A stretch of DNA of 14,529 nt from F23-B02 sp963620985 (GTDB lineage Bacteria; Bacillota; Clostridia; Oscillospirales; Oscillospiraceae). The DNA lies in the NCBI GenBank assembly GCA_963620985.1, contig CAVFCI010000048.1, positions 1 to 14,529 of the forward strand, given 5' to 3'. Made by a program: the position numbers and the translations under genes. A model generated the notes under the pieces. It saw only the letters and a program-made list of their open reading frames with translations. It did no database searches and had not been told where the DNA came from. Positions within the stretch are counted from its first letter, which is position 1. Every line of letters begins with the position of its first letter. Below are positions 5,051 to 13,228 of this stretch, piece by piece.

Positions 5051-5989
5051 ATGGCCAGTAAATATTCTGTCCCGCTGCGCACGATAGCCGAAGAAAACGG
5101 GCTTGAACCGCTGCACACCTCGGCTGACTACGAAACGCGCATGCTCACGGTCGCGGACGTGAACCGTCCGGCGCTTCAGCTTGCCGGCTTTTATAACTAT
5201 TTCGACCCCAACAGACTTCAGATAGTGGGCAGGGTCGAGAGCACCTATCTCGAGCTCAAGACCGAGGCCGAGCGCCGCAGCTGCTTTGAGGAGCTCATGC
5301 GCTACGATATCTCGGCGCTGGTGATCTGCCACGGCGCGTCGGTCTTTCCCGAGTGTCTTGAAATGGCCGAGAAATACGACCGCAACGTGTTCGTCACGCC
5401 CGAGGATACCTCGGACTTCATGGCCGACGTTATAAGCTCGCTGCACACGCATCTTGCGCCGCGCACGACCATGCACGGCGTGCTCGTCGAGGTACACGGC
5501 GAGGGCGTGCTGCTGACCGGCGACTCCGGCATCGGCAAGAGCGAGACGGCGCTCGAGCTCATAAAGCGCGGGCACAAGCTCATCGCCGACGACGCGGTGG
5601 ATATCCGCCGCATAGGCCGCTACAGGCTCGTCGGCACGGCTCCCGAGCTCATACGCTATTACATGGAGCTGCGCGGCATCGGCGTTGTCGATGTGCGGCA
5701 TCTGTACGGCGTGGGCGCGGTAAAGCCGGAGGGCAATATCGACCTTGTGGTGAACCTTGAAGCGTGGGACGAGCAGAAGGCCTACGACCGTCTGGGTCTG
5801 ACGAGTGAGACGCAGGATATCCTCGGCATCACCGTGCCGAGCATCACGATCCCCGTGCGCCCCGGCAGAAACCTTGCCGTCATACTGGAGCTTGCCTCAA
5901 TGAACAACCGCCAGAAGAAAATGGGCTACAATGCCGCCGAGGCTCTCGCGTCGAGCGTAGATCACGCCGTTGACAGCGGAATGTTTTGA
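5051..5989 (+). CDS. hprK: HPr kinase/phosphorylase
   Basis: A 312-residue bifunctional enzyme that phosphorylates and dephosphorylates Ser46 of HPr, the sensor step of carbon catabolite control in low-GC Gram-positives. The N-terminal half (about 1-130) is the substrate-proximal domain. The C-terminal catalytic domain has the conserved MHGVLV (141-146), Walker A GDSGIGKS (157-164), the acidic ADD (179-181), and the HprK signature ELRGIGVVDVRHLYG (206-220), with YDRLG near 245-249. Length is normal for the family. The ATG at 5051 is preceded by GGAG with 7-nt spacing. It heads the operon; murB starts 11 nt after its stop. The block TGACGGAGAGAC before its start recurs before rapZ. Confidence 0.97.
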   Translation: MASKYSVPLRTIAEENGLEPLHTSADYETRMLTVADVNRPALQLAGFYNYFDPNRLQIVGRVESTYLELKTEAERRSCFEELMRYDISALVICHGASVFPECLEMAEKYDRNVFVTPEDTSDFMADVISSLHTHLAPRTTMHGVLVEVHGEGVLLTGDSGIGKSETALELIKRGHKLIADDAVDIRRIGRYRLVGTAPELIRYYMELRGIGVVDVRHLYGVGAVKPEGNIDLVVNLEAWDEQKAYDRLGLTSETQDILGITVPSITIPVRPGRNLAVILELASMNNRQKKMGYNAAEALASSVDHAVDSGMF

Positions 5990-6000
5990 TAGGAGATATT

Positions 6001-7032
6001 ATGGAAGGTCTTGAAAAAGCAATAGAACAGATAAAGGAGAACATGCCGAAGCTCGATCTGCGCGAGCACGAGCCCATGCGCGGGCACTGCTCGTTCAAGG
6101 TCGGCGGCGAGGTGCGGGCATTTGCCGTGCCGCGTGACCTTTTCGAGATGTCGAAGGTCATGTTCTATCTGCATATGAACGGCGTTTCGCCGCTGACGCT
6201 GGGCAAGTGCACCAACGTCATCATCCCCGAGGAGGGGCTTGATATCATGGTCATCAGCACCGAGGGTCTGCGCAAGCTGCGTTTCGGCGAAACGGAGAAC
6301 ACGATATACGCCGAGGCCGGAGTATCGCTTGCAAGGCTCGCGCAGTTTGCGAGGGATAACGGCCTGTCGGGTCTGGAATTTGCAAGCGGCATCCCTGGCT
6401 CCGTGGGCGGCGGCGTTCTGATGAACGCGGGCGCTTACGGCGGCGAGATGAAGGACGTTATCGAGTCCGTCGTCGTGTACTATATCCCGACGCAGACGCT
6501 GACCGAGGTCAAGGGCTGCGACTGCGGCTTTGAGTACCGCCGCAGCGGCTTTGAAAGGATAAACTGCGCCATCATGGGCGCGGTGTTCAAGCTCACGCCC
6601 GACGATCCCGAGGCCATCGGCGCAAGGATGAAGGAAATGAACGAAAAGCGCACGGCCAGTCAGCCGCTGGATATGCCCTCTGCCGGAAGCGCCTTCAAGC
6701 GCCCCGCGGGAGGCTACGCCGCGGCGCTGATAGACCAGTGCGGCCTGAAGGGCTACACTGTGGGCGGCGCACAGATAAGCACCAAGCACGCAGGCTTTGC
6801 GGTGAACACGGGCGAGGCAACCTATGACGACGTTGTGGCGCTGCTCGACCACGTCCGCCGCGAGGTCTACGACAAGACGCAGATAACGCTTGAGCCGGAG
6901 ATACGCATCTATCCCAAGGGCATGCTGCTTATCGACGACTGGCGCGAGAGAAAGCAGTCGATAATGGACGAAATGCTCGATCAGGCAAAGCAGAAGTCCG
7001 CCGGCGGGCAGAGCGGGGCTCAGCAGAGCTGA
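6001..7032 (+). CDS. murB: UDP-N-acetylenolpyruvoylglucosamine reductase
   Basis: A 343-residue FAD-dependent cytoplasmic enzyme that reduces UDP-GlcNAc-enolpyruvate to UDP-MurNAc with NADPH, the second committed step of peptidoglycan precursor synthesis. FAD-binding features are LGKCTNVII (67-75) and GIPGSVGGGVLMNAGAYGGE (130-149). Active-site motifs are EYRRS (178-182), the catalytic-serine motif SAGSAFKRP (227-235) and LEPEIR (297-302) with the conserved glutamate. ATG 6001 is chosen because AGGAG (5991-5995) lies just upstream; a TTG at 5986 would start inside the hprK stop region. After the usual end near residue 305 there is an extra charged tail, rich in Lys, Gln and Ser, of about 38 residues with no recognised domain. 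Confidence 0.96.
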   Translation: MEGLEKAIEQIKENMPKLDLREHEPMRGHCSFKVGGEVRAFAVPRDLFEMSKVMFYLHMNGVSPLTLGKCTNVIIPEEGLDIMVISTEGLRKLRFGETENTIYAEAGVSLARLAQFARDNGLSGLEFASGIPGSVGGGVLMNAGAYGGEMKDVIESVVVYYIPTQTLTEVKGCDCGFEYRRSGFERINCAIMGAVFKLTPDDPEAIGARMKEMNEKRTASQPLDMPSAGSAFKRPAGGYAAALIDQCGLKGYTVGGAQISTKHAGFAVNTGEATYDDVVALLDHVRREVYDKTQITLEPEIRIYPKGMLLIDDWRERKQSIMDEMLDQAKQKSAGGQSGAQQS

Positions 7033-7044
7033 CGGAGAGACATT

Positions 7045-7905
7045 ATGGAATTTCTTATAATAACCGGTATGTCCGGCGGCGGCAAGAGTCAGGCCGCGGA
7101 CATCATAGAGGATCTGGACTACTACTGCGTGGACAATATGCCCGTTGCGCTCATCCCCAAGTTTGCAGAGCTGTGCGCCGCGACGAAGGGACGCTACGAG
7201 AAGGTCGCGCTCGTGACCGATATCCGCGAAAAGAACGGAATCAGGGACATTTTCAGCACCCTTGAAACGCTCAGGGAAATGGACTTCGGCTACAAGATCC
7301 TGTTCATGGAGGCAAAGCCTGCGGTCATCGTAAAGCGCTATAAGGAGTCGCGCCGTCCGCATCCGCTGGCGGTGAAAACGGGCGGCTCGATAGAGGACGC
7401 GATACTGAAGGAGACCGAGCAGCTGCGCCCGATACGCGATATCGCCGACTATATCATCGACACCTCGCATCTGACCCTCGGCCAGCTGCACAACGAGCTG
7501 TACACCTATTTTTCCGACTCCGCGTCCGATCGTGCGATCATGGTAAACGTCATGTCCTTCGGCTTCAAGTACGGCATGCCGCTGGACGCGGATCTCGTGT
7601 TTGACGTGAGGTTCCTGCCCAATCCCTTTTACGTCGAGGAGCTGAAGCTTTCAAGCGGCCTCGACGCGCCGGTGCGGGACTATGTGTTCGGCTTTGAGCA
7701 GTCGAACGTGTTCATGGACAAGCTCACGGACATGATAGAGTACCTGCTGCCGCTGTATATCGAGGAGGGCAAGTACAGCCTGACCATCGCCATCGGCTGC
7801 ACCGGAGGCCGCCACCGCAGCGTGGCAGTCGCCTCGGCTCTGGCGGGGCATTTGAAGTGCCTCGGCGTGCCGACGGTGAGCATAAACCGCGATATAAATA
7901 AGTAA
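7045..7905 (+). CDS. rapZ: RNase adapter RapZ / YvcJ family nucleotide-binding protein
   Basis: A 286-residue P-loop ATPase/GTPase of the RapZ/YvcJ family. In E. coli RapZ senses GlcN6P and directs RNase E to the GlmZ sRNA; in Gram-positives the YvcJ homologue has a less clear role, linked to competence in Bacillus. Walker A is GMSGGGKS (8-15), followed by the conserved DLDYYCVDNMP (23-33). VTDIRE lies at 57-62. The C-terminal domain keeps SFGFKYGMPLDADLVFDVRF (171-190) and GCTGGRHRSV (251-260), a proposed ligand-binding loop. The start follows GGAGAGACATT. The next gene, whiA, begins immediately after the TAA. yvcK, a frequent neighbour, is absent here. Confidence 0.95.
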   Translation: MEFLIITGMSGGGKSQAADIIEDLDYYCVDNMPVALIPKFAELCAATKGRYEKVALVTDIREKNGIRDIFSTLETLREMDFGYKILFMEAKPAVIVKRYKESRRPHPLAVKTGGSIEDAILKETEQLRPIRDIADYIIDTSHLTLGQLHNELYTYFSDSASDRAIMVNVMSFGFKYGMPLDADLVFDVRFLPNPFYVEELKLSSGLDAPVRDYVFGFEQSNVFMDKLTDMIEYLLPLYIEEGKYSLTIAIGCTGGRHRSVAVASALAGHLKCLGVPTVSINRDINK

Positions 7906-8808
7906 ATGGAAAAGACCTTCGCGCAAAAAGTAAAAGCAGAGCTGTGTCAGCCTCGGGTCGAGCGCAAATGCTGCGCCGTCGCCGAGGCCTACGGCGTTTT
8001 GCTGTATGCGCACAGCTTCTCGGCAAAGGAGATACGCATAACGACGGCAAGCGACGAGCTCGCGGCACGTCTGCCGCATCTCATGCGCCGCGCCTTCGGC
8101 ATAGACTTCGACGAGCCGGAGAGCGCGAGAGGCGTAAAGCACTCGTTCCGGATAACGGACGAGGCGAAGCTGCGGGCGGTGTTCGACGTTGTCGGAAACA
8201 ACATGAACAGCCCCTCGCTGCACATAAACTTCGGCGTTATCGAGGAGTCCTGCTGCAAGGCCGCGTTTATCCGCGGGGCGTTTTTAGCCGGAGGCTCGGT
8301 CACGGATCCGGCAAAGCGCTATCACCTTGAGCTTGCCACGACGCACTACAGCGTCAGCCGCGAGACCTATTCGGTGCTGCTGGAGATGGGCTTTTCGCCC
8401 AAGGAGGCGCAGCGCAAGGGCGACAGGCTGCTGTATTTCAAAAAAAGCGAGCACATCGAGGATCTGCTCACGACCATCGGAGCTCCGGTCGCAGCAATGG
8501 ATATAATGTCCGCCAAGGTCGAAAAGGACATGAAAAACAGCATAAACCGCAAGGTAAACTGCGATTCTGCCAATGCCGACAAGGTCGTTGAGGCCGCGGC
8601 AAAGCAGCTGGAGGCCATAAAGCGGATAGATAAGCTCTACGGGCTCGAAACGCTGCCCGATAAGCTCCAGCAGGCGGCGCTGCTGCGCTACGCAAACCCC
8701 GAGGCGAGCCTTGCCGATCTTGCGCTGCTCTCCTATCCGCCGGTATCGAAAAGCTGCCTGAGCCACAGGCTCCGGAAGCTTCTGAGCTACACTCCCGAGG
8801 AGGAATGA
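7906..8808 (+). CDS. whiA: DNA-binding regulator WhiA
   Basis: A 300-residue WhiA protein: an N-terminal pair of degenerate LAGLIDADG endonuclease-like repeats joined to a C-terminal helix-turn-helix. The second LAGLIDADG-like block is FIRGAFLAGGSVTDP (121-135), and GNNMNSPSLHINFG precedes it. The C-terminal HTH spans roughly 218-295, with NCDSANADKVVEAAAKQLEA and a final SKSCLSHRLRKLLSY. WhiA controls sporulation genes in Streptomyces and affects cell division, chromosome segregation and metabolism in Bacillus. The ATG directly abuts the rapZ stop (TAAATG), so translational coupling is likely. dnaE starts 4 nt downstream. Confidence 0.95.
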   Translation: MEKTFAQKVKAELCQPRVERKCCAVAEAYGVLLYAHSFSAKEIRITTASDELAARLPHLMRRAFGIDFDEPESARGVKHSFRITDEAKLRAVFDVVGNNMNSPSLHINFGVIEESCCKAAFIRGAFLAGGSVTDPAKRYHLELATTHYSVSRETYSVLLEMGFSPKEAQRKGDRLLYFKKSEHIEDLLTTIGAPVAAMDIMSAKVEKDMKNSINRKVNCDSANADKVVEAAAKQLEAIKRIDKLYGLETLPDKLQQAALLRYANPEASLADLALLSYPPVSKSCLSHRLRKLLSYTPEEE

Positions 8809-8812
8809 GGAC

Positions 8813-11800
8813 ATGAGCTTTGTTCACCTGCATGTTCATACCGAGTATTCTCTGCTCGACGGCGAATGCCGCATCGAGCCGCTCGTTGCGCGCGCAAAGG
8901 AGCTCGGCCAGACCGCGCTTGCCATCACCGACCACGGCGTAATGTACGGCGCGGTCGCTTTTTATAAGGCCTGCTGCGCGGCGGGGATAAAGCCCATCAT
9001 CGGCTGCGAGGTCTACGTCGCGCCGCGGACGCGCTTTGACCGCGAGCACGGCATAGACTCGGAGTATACGCATCTTATCCTGCTGTGCAGAAACGAGGAG
9101 GGCTACAAAAACCTCTGCTATCTCGTGTCCATGGCCTTCACCGAGGGCTTTTACGGCAAGCCGCGCATCGACTGGGCGCTGCTGCACGAGCACGCAAAGG
9201 GGCTTATCTGCCTGTCCGGCTGCGTCGCGGGCGCGATACCGCGCATGATAAACTCGGGAAGCTATGACAGCGCCAAGAAAAAGGCGCTGGAGCTGCGCGA
9301 GCTCTTCGGCGAGGACGGCTTTTATCTTGAGCTTCAGGATCACGGCCTTGAGCCCGAAAAGCGCGCCGTCGAGGGACTTCTGCGCATCCACCGCGAGACG
9401 GGCATTCCGCTTGCCGTGACAAACGACGCGCACTATATCGAAAAGTCAGACGCATATTATCAGGACGTGCTCATGTGCGTTCAGATGCAGAAGACCATAT
9501 CCGACCCCTCGCGCATGAGGTTCGAGACGCAGGAGTTCTACCTGAAGGACGAAGCGGAGATGCGCGCCCTGTTCCCCGAATACCCCGAGGCTGCCGACAA
9601 CACGGCAAGGATCGCCGAAATGTGCAGCTACGACTTCGAGTTCGGCAAATACAAGCTGCCGCGCTTCAAGCTCCCCGAGGGCGAGACGGACAGCTTTGAA
9701 TACCTGCAAAGACTCTGCGGCGAGGGTCTGAAGCGCCGCTATCCCGATGATGACGGAACGGTCGCGCAGCAGCTCGACTACGAGCTGCGCATGATAAAGC
9801 AGATGGGCTTTGTCGATTACTTCCTCATCGTCTCCGACTTTATCGCCTACGCAAAGTCGCAGAAGATACCCGTCGGCCCCGGGCGCGGCTCGGCGGCGGG
9901 CAGCGTCGTTTCCTACACGCTGAACATAACCGACGTTGACCCCATAAAATACAGCCTTTATTTCGAGCGCTTTTTAAACCCCGAGCGCGTCAGCATGCCC
10001 GATATCGACATCGACTTCTGCGTCAACCGCCGCGGCGAGGTCATCGACTACGTCAACCGCAAGTACGGCCACGACCATGTTGCGCAGATAGTCACCTTCG
10101 GCACGATGGCCGCCCGCGCCGCCGTGCGCGACGTTGCGCGGGTGCTCGATATAAGCTACGGCGAGGCCGATGCCGTCGCAAAGGCCATACCCATGGGACC
10201 GGGCATGACCATAAAGGAAGCGCTGCGCGTCTCAAAGCCCCTGCGCGGCATGTACGAGGGCGACGAGCGGCTGCACCGGCTCATCGACGTTGCCGAGACG
10301 CTCGAGGGCATGCCGCGCCACGCGAGCATGCACGCGGCGGGCGTTGTCATAACCGACAGGCCGGTGTACGAGTATGTGCCCCTGTCGAAAAATGACGAAT
10401 CGGTCGTCACGCAGTATCAGATGACGACGCTCGAGGAGCTGGGGCTTCTGAAAATGGACTTCCTCGGCCTGCGCAACCTCACGGTCCTGGAGGACGCGGC
10501 GAAGATGGTGCGGCGCAGTGAGCCCGATTTTGCGGTCGAGACCATACCCGACGGCGACGCGGAGGTATTCAAAATGCTCTCCGAGGGGCGCACCTGCGGC
10601 GTGTTCCAGCTTGAAAGCACGGGCATGACGGGCGTATGCACCGGTCTGAAGCCAAAGAGCATCGAGGATATCACCGCCGTCATAGCGCTCTACCGTCCGG
10701 GGCCGATGGACAGCATACCGCGCTTCATCGAGTGCTCGGCGCACCCCGAAAGGATAAGCTACAAGCACGAGCTGCTCCGCCCGATACTCGAGGTCACCTA
10801 CGGCTGCATCGTCTATCAGGAGCAGGTCATTGAGATATTCCGCCGTCTCGCGGGCTTCTCGCTCGGTCAGGCGGACATGATACGCCGCGCGATGAGCAAG
10901 AAAAAGCACAAGGTCATCGACGCCGAGCGCGTTGCCTTCGTCCACGGCGACGAAAGCCGCGGCATTGACGGCGCTGTAAAGCGCGGAGTGCCGGAGGCGA
11001 CGGCAAACAGCATCTATGACGAGATACTCGACTTTGCCTCCTACGCCTTCAACAAGGCTCACGCCGTGAGCTACGCCATCGTGTCCTACCGCACGGCCTA
11101 CATGAAGCGGCACTATCCGCGCCAGTACATGGCCGCGCTCCTGTCCTCGGTGCTCGATAACAGCAGCAAGATCGCCGAGTACATTGCCGAGTGCCGCGAA
11201 ATGGGCATAAAGCTCCTGCCGCCGGACGTGAACGAGTCCTTTGCCGACTTCTCCGTCAGCGGCAGCGATATCCGCTTCGGCCTTGTCGCCATAAAAAGCA
11301 TAGGCCGCGGCTTCATAAACGAGCTGATCGCCTGCCGCGAGGAGGACGGCCCCTTCCGCAGCCTTGAGGATTTCTGCCGCCGCATGGCCGGCAGGGAGCT
11401 CAACCGCCGCGCCGTGGAAAATCTCATCCGCGCCGGTGCCTTCGACAGCATGGGCTACAAGCGCAAAGCGCTGCTTCAGGTCGCGGGCGTTATGATAGAC
11501 GGCATCCAGCAGGAGAGCCGGAACAATGTTGACGGGCAGCTCAACCTCTTCGGCGAGCCCGACTTCGAGGAGGCCGGAGCGGTCTCCATAAGGATACCCG
11601 AGGTCGAGGAGTACACAAGAGCCGAGCTTCTTGCAATGGAAAAGGAGACCGCCGGTCTGTACCTGAGCGGGCACCCAATGGACGAGTACCGCGCCGCCGT
11701 GCGCCGTGCGGGCATCGTGCCCATAGGCGCTGTGCTCAGCGATGCCGCGTCCGAGAGCGGGAAGAAGGCCTACCCCGACGGCGCGGTCGTGACGATTGCG

Positions 11801-12286
11801 GGCATCGTCCAGTCGAGCCGCACGCGCACGACGAAGTCGAACTCGCTCATGTGCTACATCAGCCTTGAAGACGACAGCGGCGCGATGGAGCTCATCGCCT
11901 TCCAGCGTGCGCTCGACACCGGCAGCGCCTACATAAAGGACAACGCGCCCGTCATCGTGCGCGGACGCATCTCGCTGCGCGACGATAAGGAGCCGCAGCT
12001 CATGGTCGATGCCATCCGCCCGATCAGCGATCTGGGCAAGCTGAAGCCGGAGCCGCCGCAGGTAAACGCCGAATCCAAGCTCTGGGTCAGGCTGCCTGAC
12101 GGGGAAGATCCGCGCCTTAAACGCATCGAGCTCATCCTCACCATGTTCCCAGGCCGTCAGCAGCTGATAATCTATCTCGAGCGCGAAAAGCGCCGCGTCG
12201 GCGCAAAGTGCATGATCCACCCCTCCCTCGTTGCCGAGCTCAAGGAGCTCTGCGGCGACACCAACGTTTTTTTGGAGGCACACTGA
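8813..12286 (+). CDS. dnaE: DNA polymerase III subunit alpha (DnaE)
   Basis: A 1157-residue C-family DNA polymerase. It opens with a PHP domain containing VHLHVHTEYSLLDG (4-17). The polymerase palm has GPGRGSAAGS (355-364), PDIDIDF (396-402) with catalytic aspartates Asp397/Asp399 or equivalent, and MDFLGLRNLT with the third aspartate at Asp549. A helix-hairpin-helix region precedes a C-terminal OB-fold near 985-1040 (VVTIAGIVQSSRTRTTKSNS). There is no DnaQ-type exonuclease domain, so it is DnaE and not PolC; in Clostridia DnaE usually extends primers before PolC takes over. It starts four nt after whiA. The last four residues LEAH and the stop come from the same repeat terminus as the LysR regulator. 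pfkA, a common next gene, is absent. Confidence 0.97.
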   Translation: MSFVHLHVHTEYSLLDGECRIEPLVARAKELGQTALAITDHGVMYGAVAFYKACCAAGIKPIIGCEVYVAPRTRFDREHGIDSEYTHLILLCRNEEGYKNLCYLVSMAFTEGFYGKPRIDWALLHEHAKGLICLSGCVAGAIPRMINSGSYDSAKKKALELRELFGEDGFYLELQDHGLEPEKRAVEGLLRIHRETGIPLAVTNDAHYIEKSDAYYQDVLMCVQMQKTISDPSRMRFETQEFYLKDEAEMRALFPEYPEAADNTARIAEMCSYDFEFGKYKLPRFKLPEGETDSFEYLQRLCGEGLKRRYPDDDGTVAQQLDYELRMIKQMGFVDYFLIVSDFIAYAKSQKIPVGPGRGSAAGSVVSYTLNITDVDPIKYSLYFERFLNPERVSMPDIDIDFCVNRRGEVIDYVNRKYGHDHVAQIVTFGTMAARAAVRDVARVLDISYGEADAVAKAIPMGPGMTIKEALRVSKPLRGMYEGDERLHRLIDVAETLEGMPRHASMHAAGVVITDRPVYEYVPLSKNDESVVTQYQMTTLEELGLLKMDFLGLRNLTVLEDAAKMVRRSEPDFAVETIPDGDAEVFKMLSEGRTCGVFQLESTGMTGVCTGLKPKSIEDITAVIALYRPGPMDSIPRFIECSAHPERISYKHELLRPILEVTYGCIVYQEQVIEIFRRLAGFSLGQADMIRRAMSKKKHKVIDAERVAFVHGDESRGIDGAVKRGVPEATANSIYDEILDFASYAFNKAHAVSYAIVSYRTAYMKRHYPRQYMAALLSSVLDNSSKIAEYIAECREMGIKLLPPDVNESFADFSVSGSDIRFGLVAIKSIGRGFINELIACREEDGPFRSLEDFCRRMAGRELNRRAVENLIRAGAFDSMGYKRKALLQVAGVMIDGIQQESRNNVDGQLNLFGEPDFEEAGAVSIRIPEVEEYTRAELLAMEKETAGLYLSGHPMDEYRAAVRRAGIVPIGAVLSDAASESGKKAYPDGAVVTIAGIVQSSRTRTTKSNSLMCYISLEDDSGAMELIAFQRALDTGSAYIKDNAPVIVRGRISLRDDKEPQLMVDAIRPISDLGKLKPEPPQVNAESKLWVRLPDGEDPRLKRIELILTMFPGRQQLIIYLEREKRRVGAKCMIHPSLVAELKELCGDTNVFLEAH

Positions 12287-12293
12287 CGCAGCT
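12267..12293 (+). repeat. Repeat terminus fused to the dnaE 3' end
   Basis: A run of T followed by GGAGGCACACTGACGCAGCT, matching the block at 4000-4024 and 14041-14067. It encodes the LEAH tail and the TGA stop of DnaE. Confidence 0.7.
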
Positions 12294-12384
12294 GCGGCGC
12301 CGGCGCGCCGGCTGACAGCTGACAGCCGGAGGTGTGCGGCTGTCGCCGCACAGATTTGGATCCGTGCGCTTTGCGCACACTTTG

Positions 12385-12426
12385 AGCTATCAGCTTTCGG
12401 CTCTCAGCTATCGGCTTTCAGCTCTC
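12385..12426 (+). repeat. Two tandem 21-bp repeats
   Basis: Units 12385-12405 and 12406-12426 both read AGCTATC, then AGCTTTC or GGCTTTC, then a GCTCTC ending; they differ at two positions only. Confidence 0.7.
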
Positions 12427-12480
12427 TGCTTGCTGCGGTTTTGTCCGCAGCTGCCGGTCGGGTCACCGCAATAAACGTAT

Positions 12481-12500
12481 AGGAGAAGCGCTAAAGCGCT
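12481..12500 (+). promoter_or_regulatory. Shine-Dalgarno followed by a hairpin before the methyltransferase start
   Basis: AGGAG (12481-12485) lies 23 nt before the ATG at 12509, too far for normal use. AGCGC (12487-12491) and GCGCT (12496-12500) form a 5-bp stem with a 4-nt loop in the gap. Folding removes 14 nt and leaves an effective spacing of 9 nt. The AGG belongs to the repeat end CGTATAGG. Confidence 0.45.
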
Positions 12501-12508
12501 AACGAAAA

Positions 12509-13228
12509 ATGGAGCTATGGGAAAACGGTCCGCAGTTTGAGCAGTCGGAGCACTTCCGGCTGGGCACGGACTCCGTGCTGCTGGCGGACTTTGTAAATAT
12601 CGGCACGCGCAGGCGCGGCATCGACCTCGGCTGCGGCTCGGGCATACTGCCGCTGCTGCTGTTGGTAAGAAGCGCGGCGCTGCACATGACGGGGCTGGAG
12701 ATAAACCCCGAGGCCGCGTCCGTTGCGCGGAGGAACATGGAAGCAAACGCGCTGGACGGGCGCTGCGGCATCGTGACGGGCGATATCCGCCGCTGCCGCA
12801 AGCTGTTCACGACGGGGCAGTTTGACCTTGTCGTGTCAAACCCGCCGTACTTCGCCGCCGGAAGCGGCAGGCAGAGCCCGAACGCGGACAAGGCCGCCGC
12901 ACGGGGCGAAAAGCTGTGCTCGCTGGAGGATGTCTGCCGCGCGGCAGCGTATCTGTGCCGCACGGGCGGCGCGTTCTGCCTCGTGCACAGAGCCGAGCGC
13001 CTCGCGGACGTGATATGCCTGCTGCGCGAGACGGGCTTTGAGGCAAAGCGCCTGCGCACGGTGTCGCACTCGGCGCACAAGGAGCCGTCGCTCGTGCTCA
13101 TCGAGGCGCGGCGCGGCGCGGCTGCGGGCTTAAAAATAATGCCGCCGCTGTTTATCTGCGGCGACGACGGGCGCGAGAGCGCCGAGATAAAACGTATATA
13201 TCACAGGGAGGACTGGCATGAGCGGTAA
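12509..13228 (+). CDS. trmN6: TrmN6/YabB-type tRNA adenine-N6 methyltransferase
   Basis: A 239-residue SAM-dependent methyltransferase. The N-terminus GPQFEQSEHFRLGTDSVLLADF is typical of the YabB/TrmN6 family, which in E. coli methylates A37 of tRNA1(Val). Motif I GIDLGCGSGI (37-46) binds SAM, GLEINPEA (62-69) is the acidic motif II region, and NPPY (111-114) is the catalytic motif of exocyclic amino-group methyltransferases. Paired with rsmI as in Bacillus yabB-yazA-yabC, but without yazA; the two genes overlap by 11 nt. The start fits the family N-terminus although the only Shine-Dalgarno lies 23 nt upstream across a hairpin. The exact RNA target in Clostridia is not proven. Confidence 0.87.
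   Translation: MELWENGPQFEQSEHFRLGTDSVLLADFVNIGTRRRGIDLGCGSGILPLLLLVRSAALHMTGLEINPEAASVARRNMEANALDGRCGIVTGDIRRCRKLFTTGQFDLVVSNPPYFAAGSGRQSPNADKAAARGEKLCSLEDVCRAAAYLCRTGGAFCLVHRAERLADVICLLRETGFEAKRLRTVSHSAHKEPSLVLIEARRGAAAGLKIMPPLFICGDDGRESAEIKRIYHREDWHER

Larger units (their letters stand above)
12294..12507. repeat. Hairpin-array repeat between dnaE and the methyltransferase gene (copy C)
   Basis: A gene-free 222-nt spacer made almost wholly of short inverted repeats: the palindrome GCCGGCGCGCCGGC (12299-12312), CCGGCTG/CAGCCGG (12308-12314, 12323-12329), TGTGCGG/CCGCACA (12333-12339, 12346-12352), GTGCGC/GCGCAC (12364-12369, 12373-12378) and GCTGCGG/CCGCAGC (12432-12438, 12445-12451). It ends with CCGGTCGGG...CGTATAGG (about 12455-12482), shared in sequence with copies A and B. 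None of the hairpins has a T-tract, so the spacer may process or attenuate the operon mRNA and does not look like a terminator. Confidence 0.65.

Noticed and set aside
5986..6000. TTG at 5986 as the murB start
   Set aside because: It would place the Shine-Dalgarno AGGAG inside the coding region; the ATG at 6001 has proper spacing from it and fits the family.
5962..7491. A 509-codon open frame on the minus strand across murB and rapZ
   Set aside because: Spans two confirmed genes on the other strand, and its translation shows no domain, so it is an antisense artefact.
10232..12283. A 683-codon open frame on the minus strand opposite dnaE
   Set aside because: Antisense shadow of a clearly real gene with strong GC-driven codon bias; composition is His/Ala/Val/Asp-rich with no recognisable domain.
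12385..12426. Tandem repeats as a CRISPR array
   Set aside because: Two adjacent 21-bp units without spacers, and no cas gene in the window. The 69-bp tandem units at 4441-4578 fail for the same reason.
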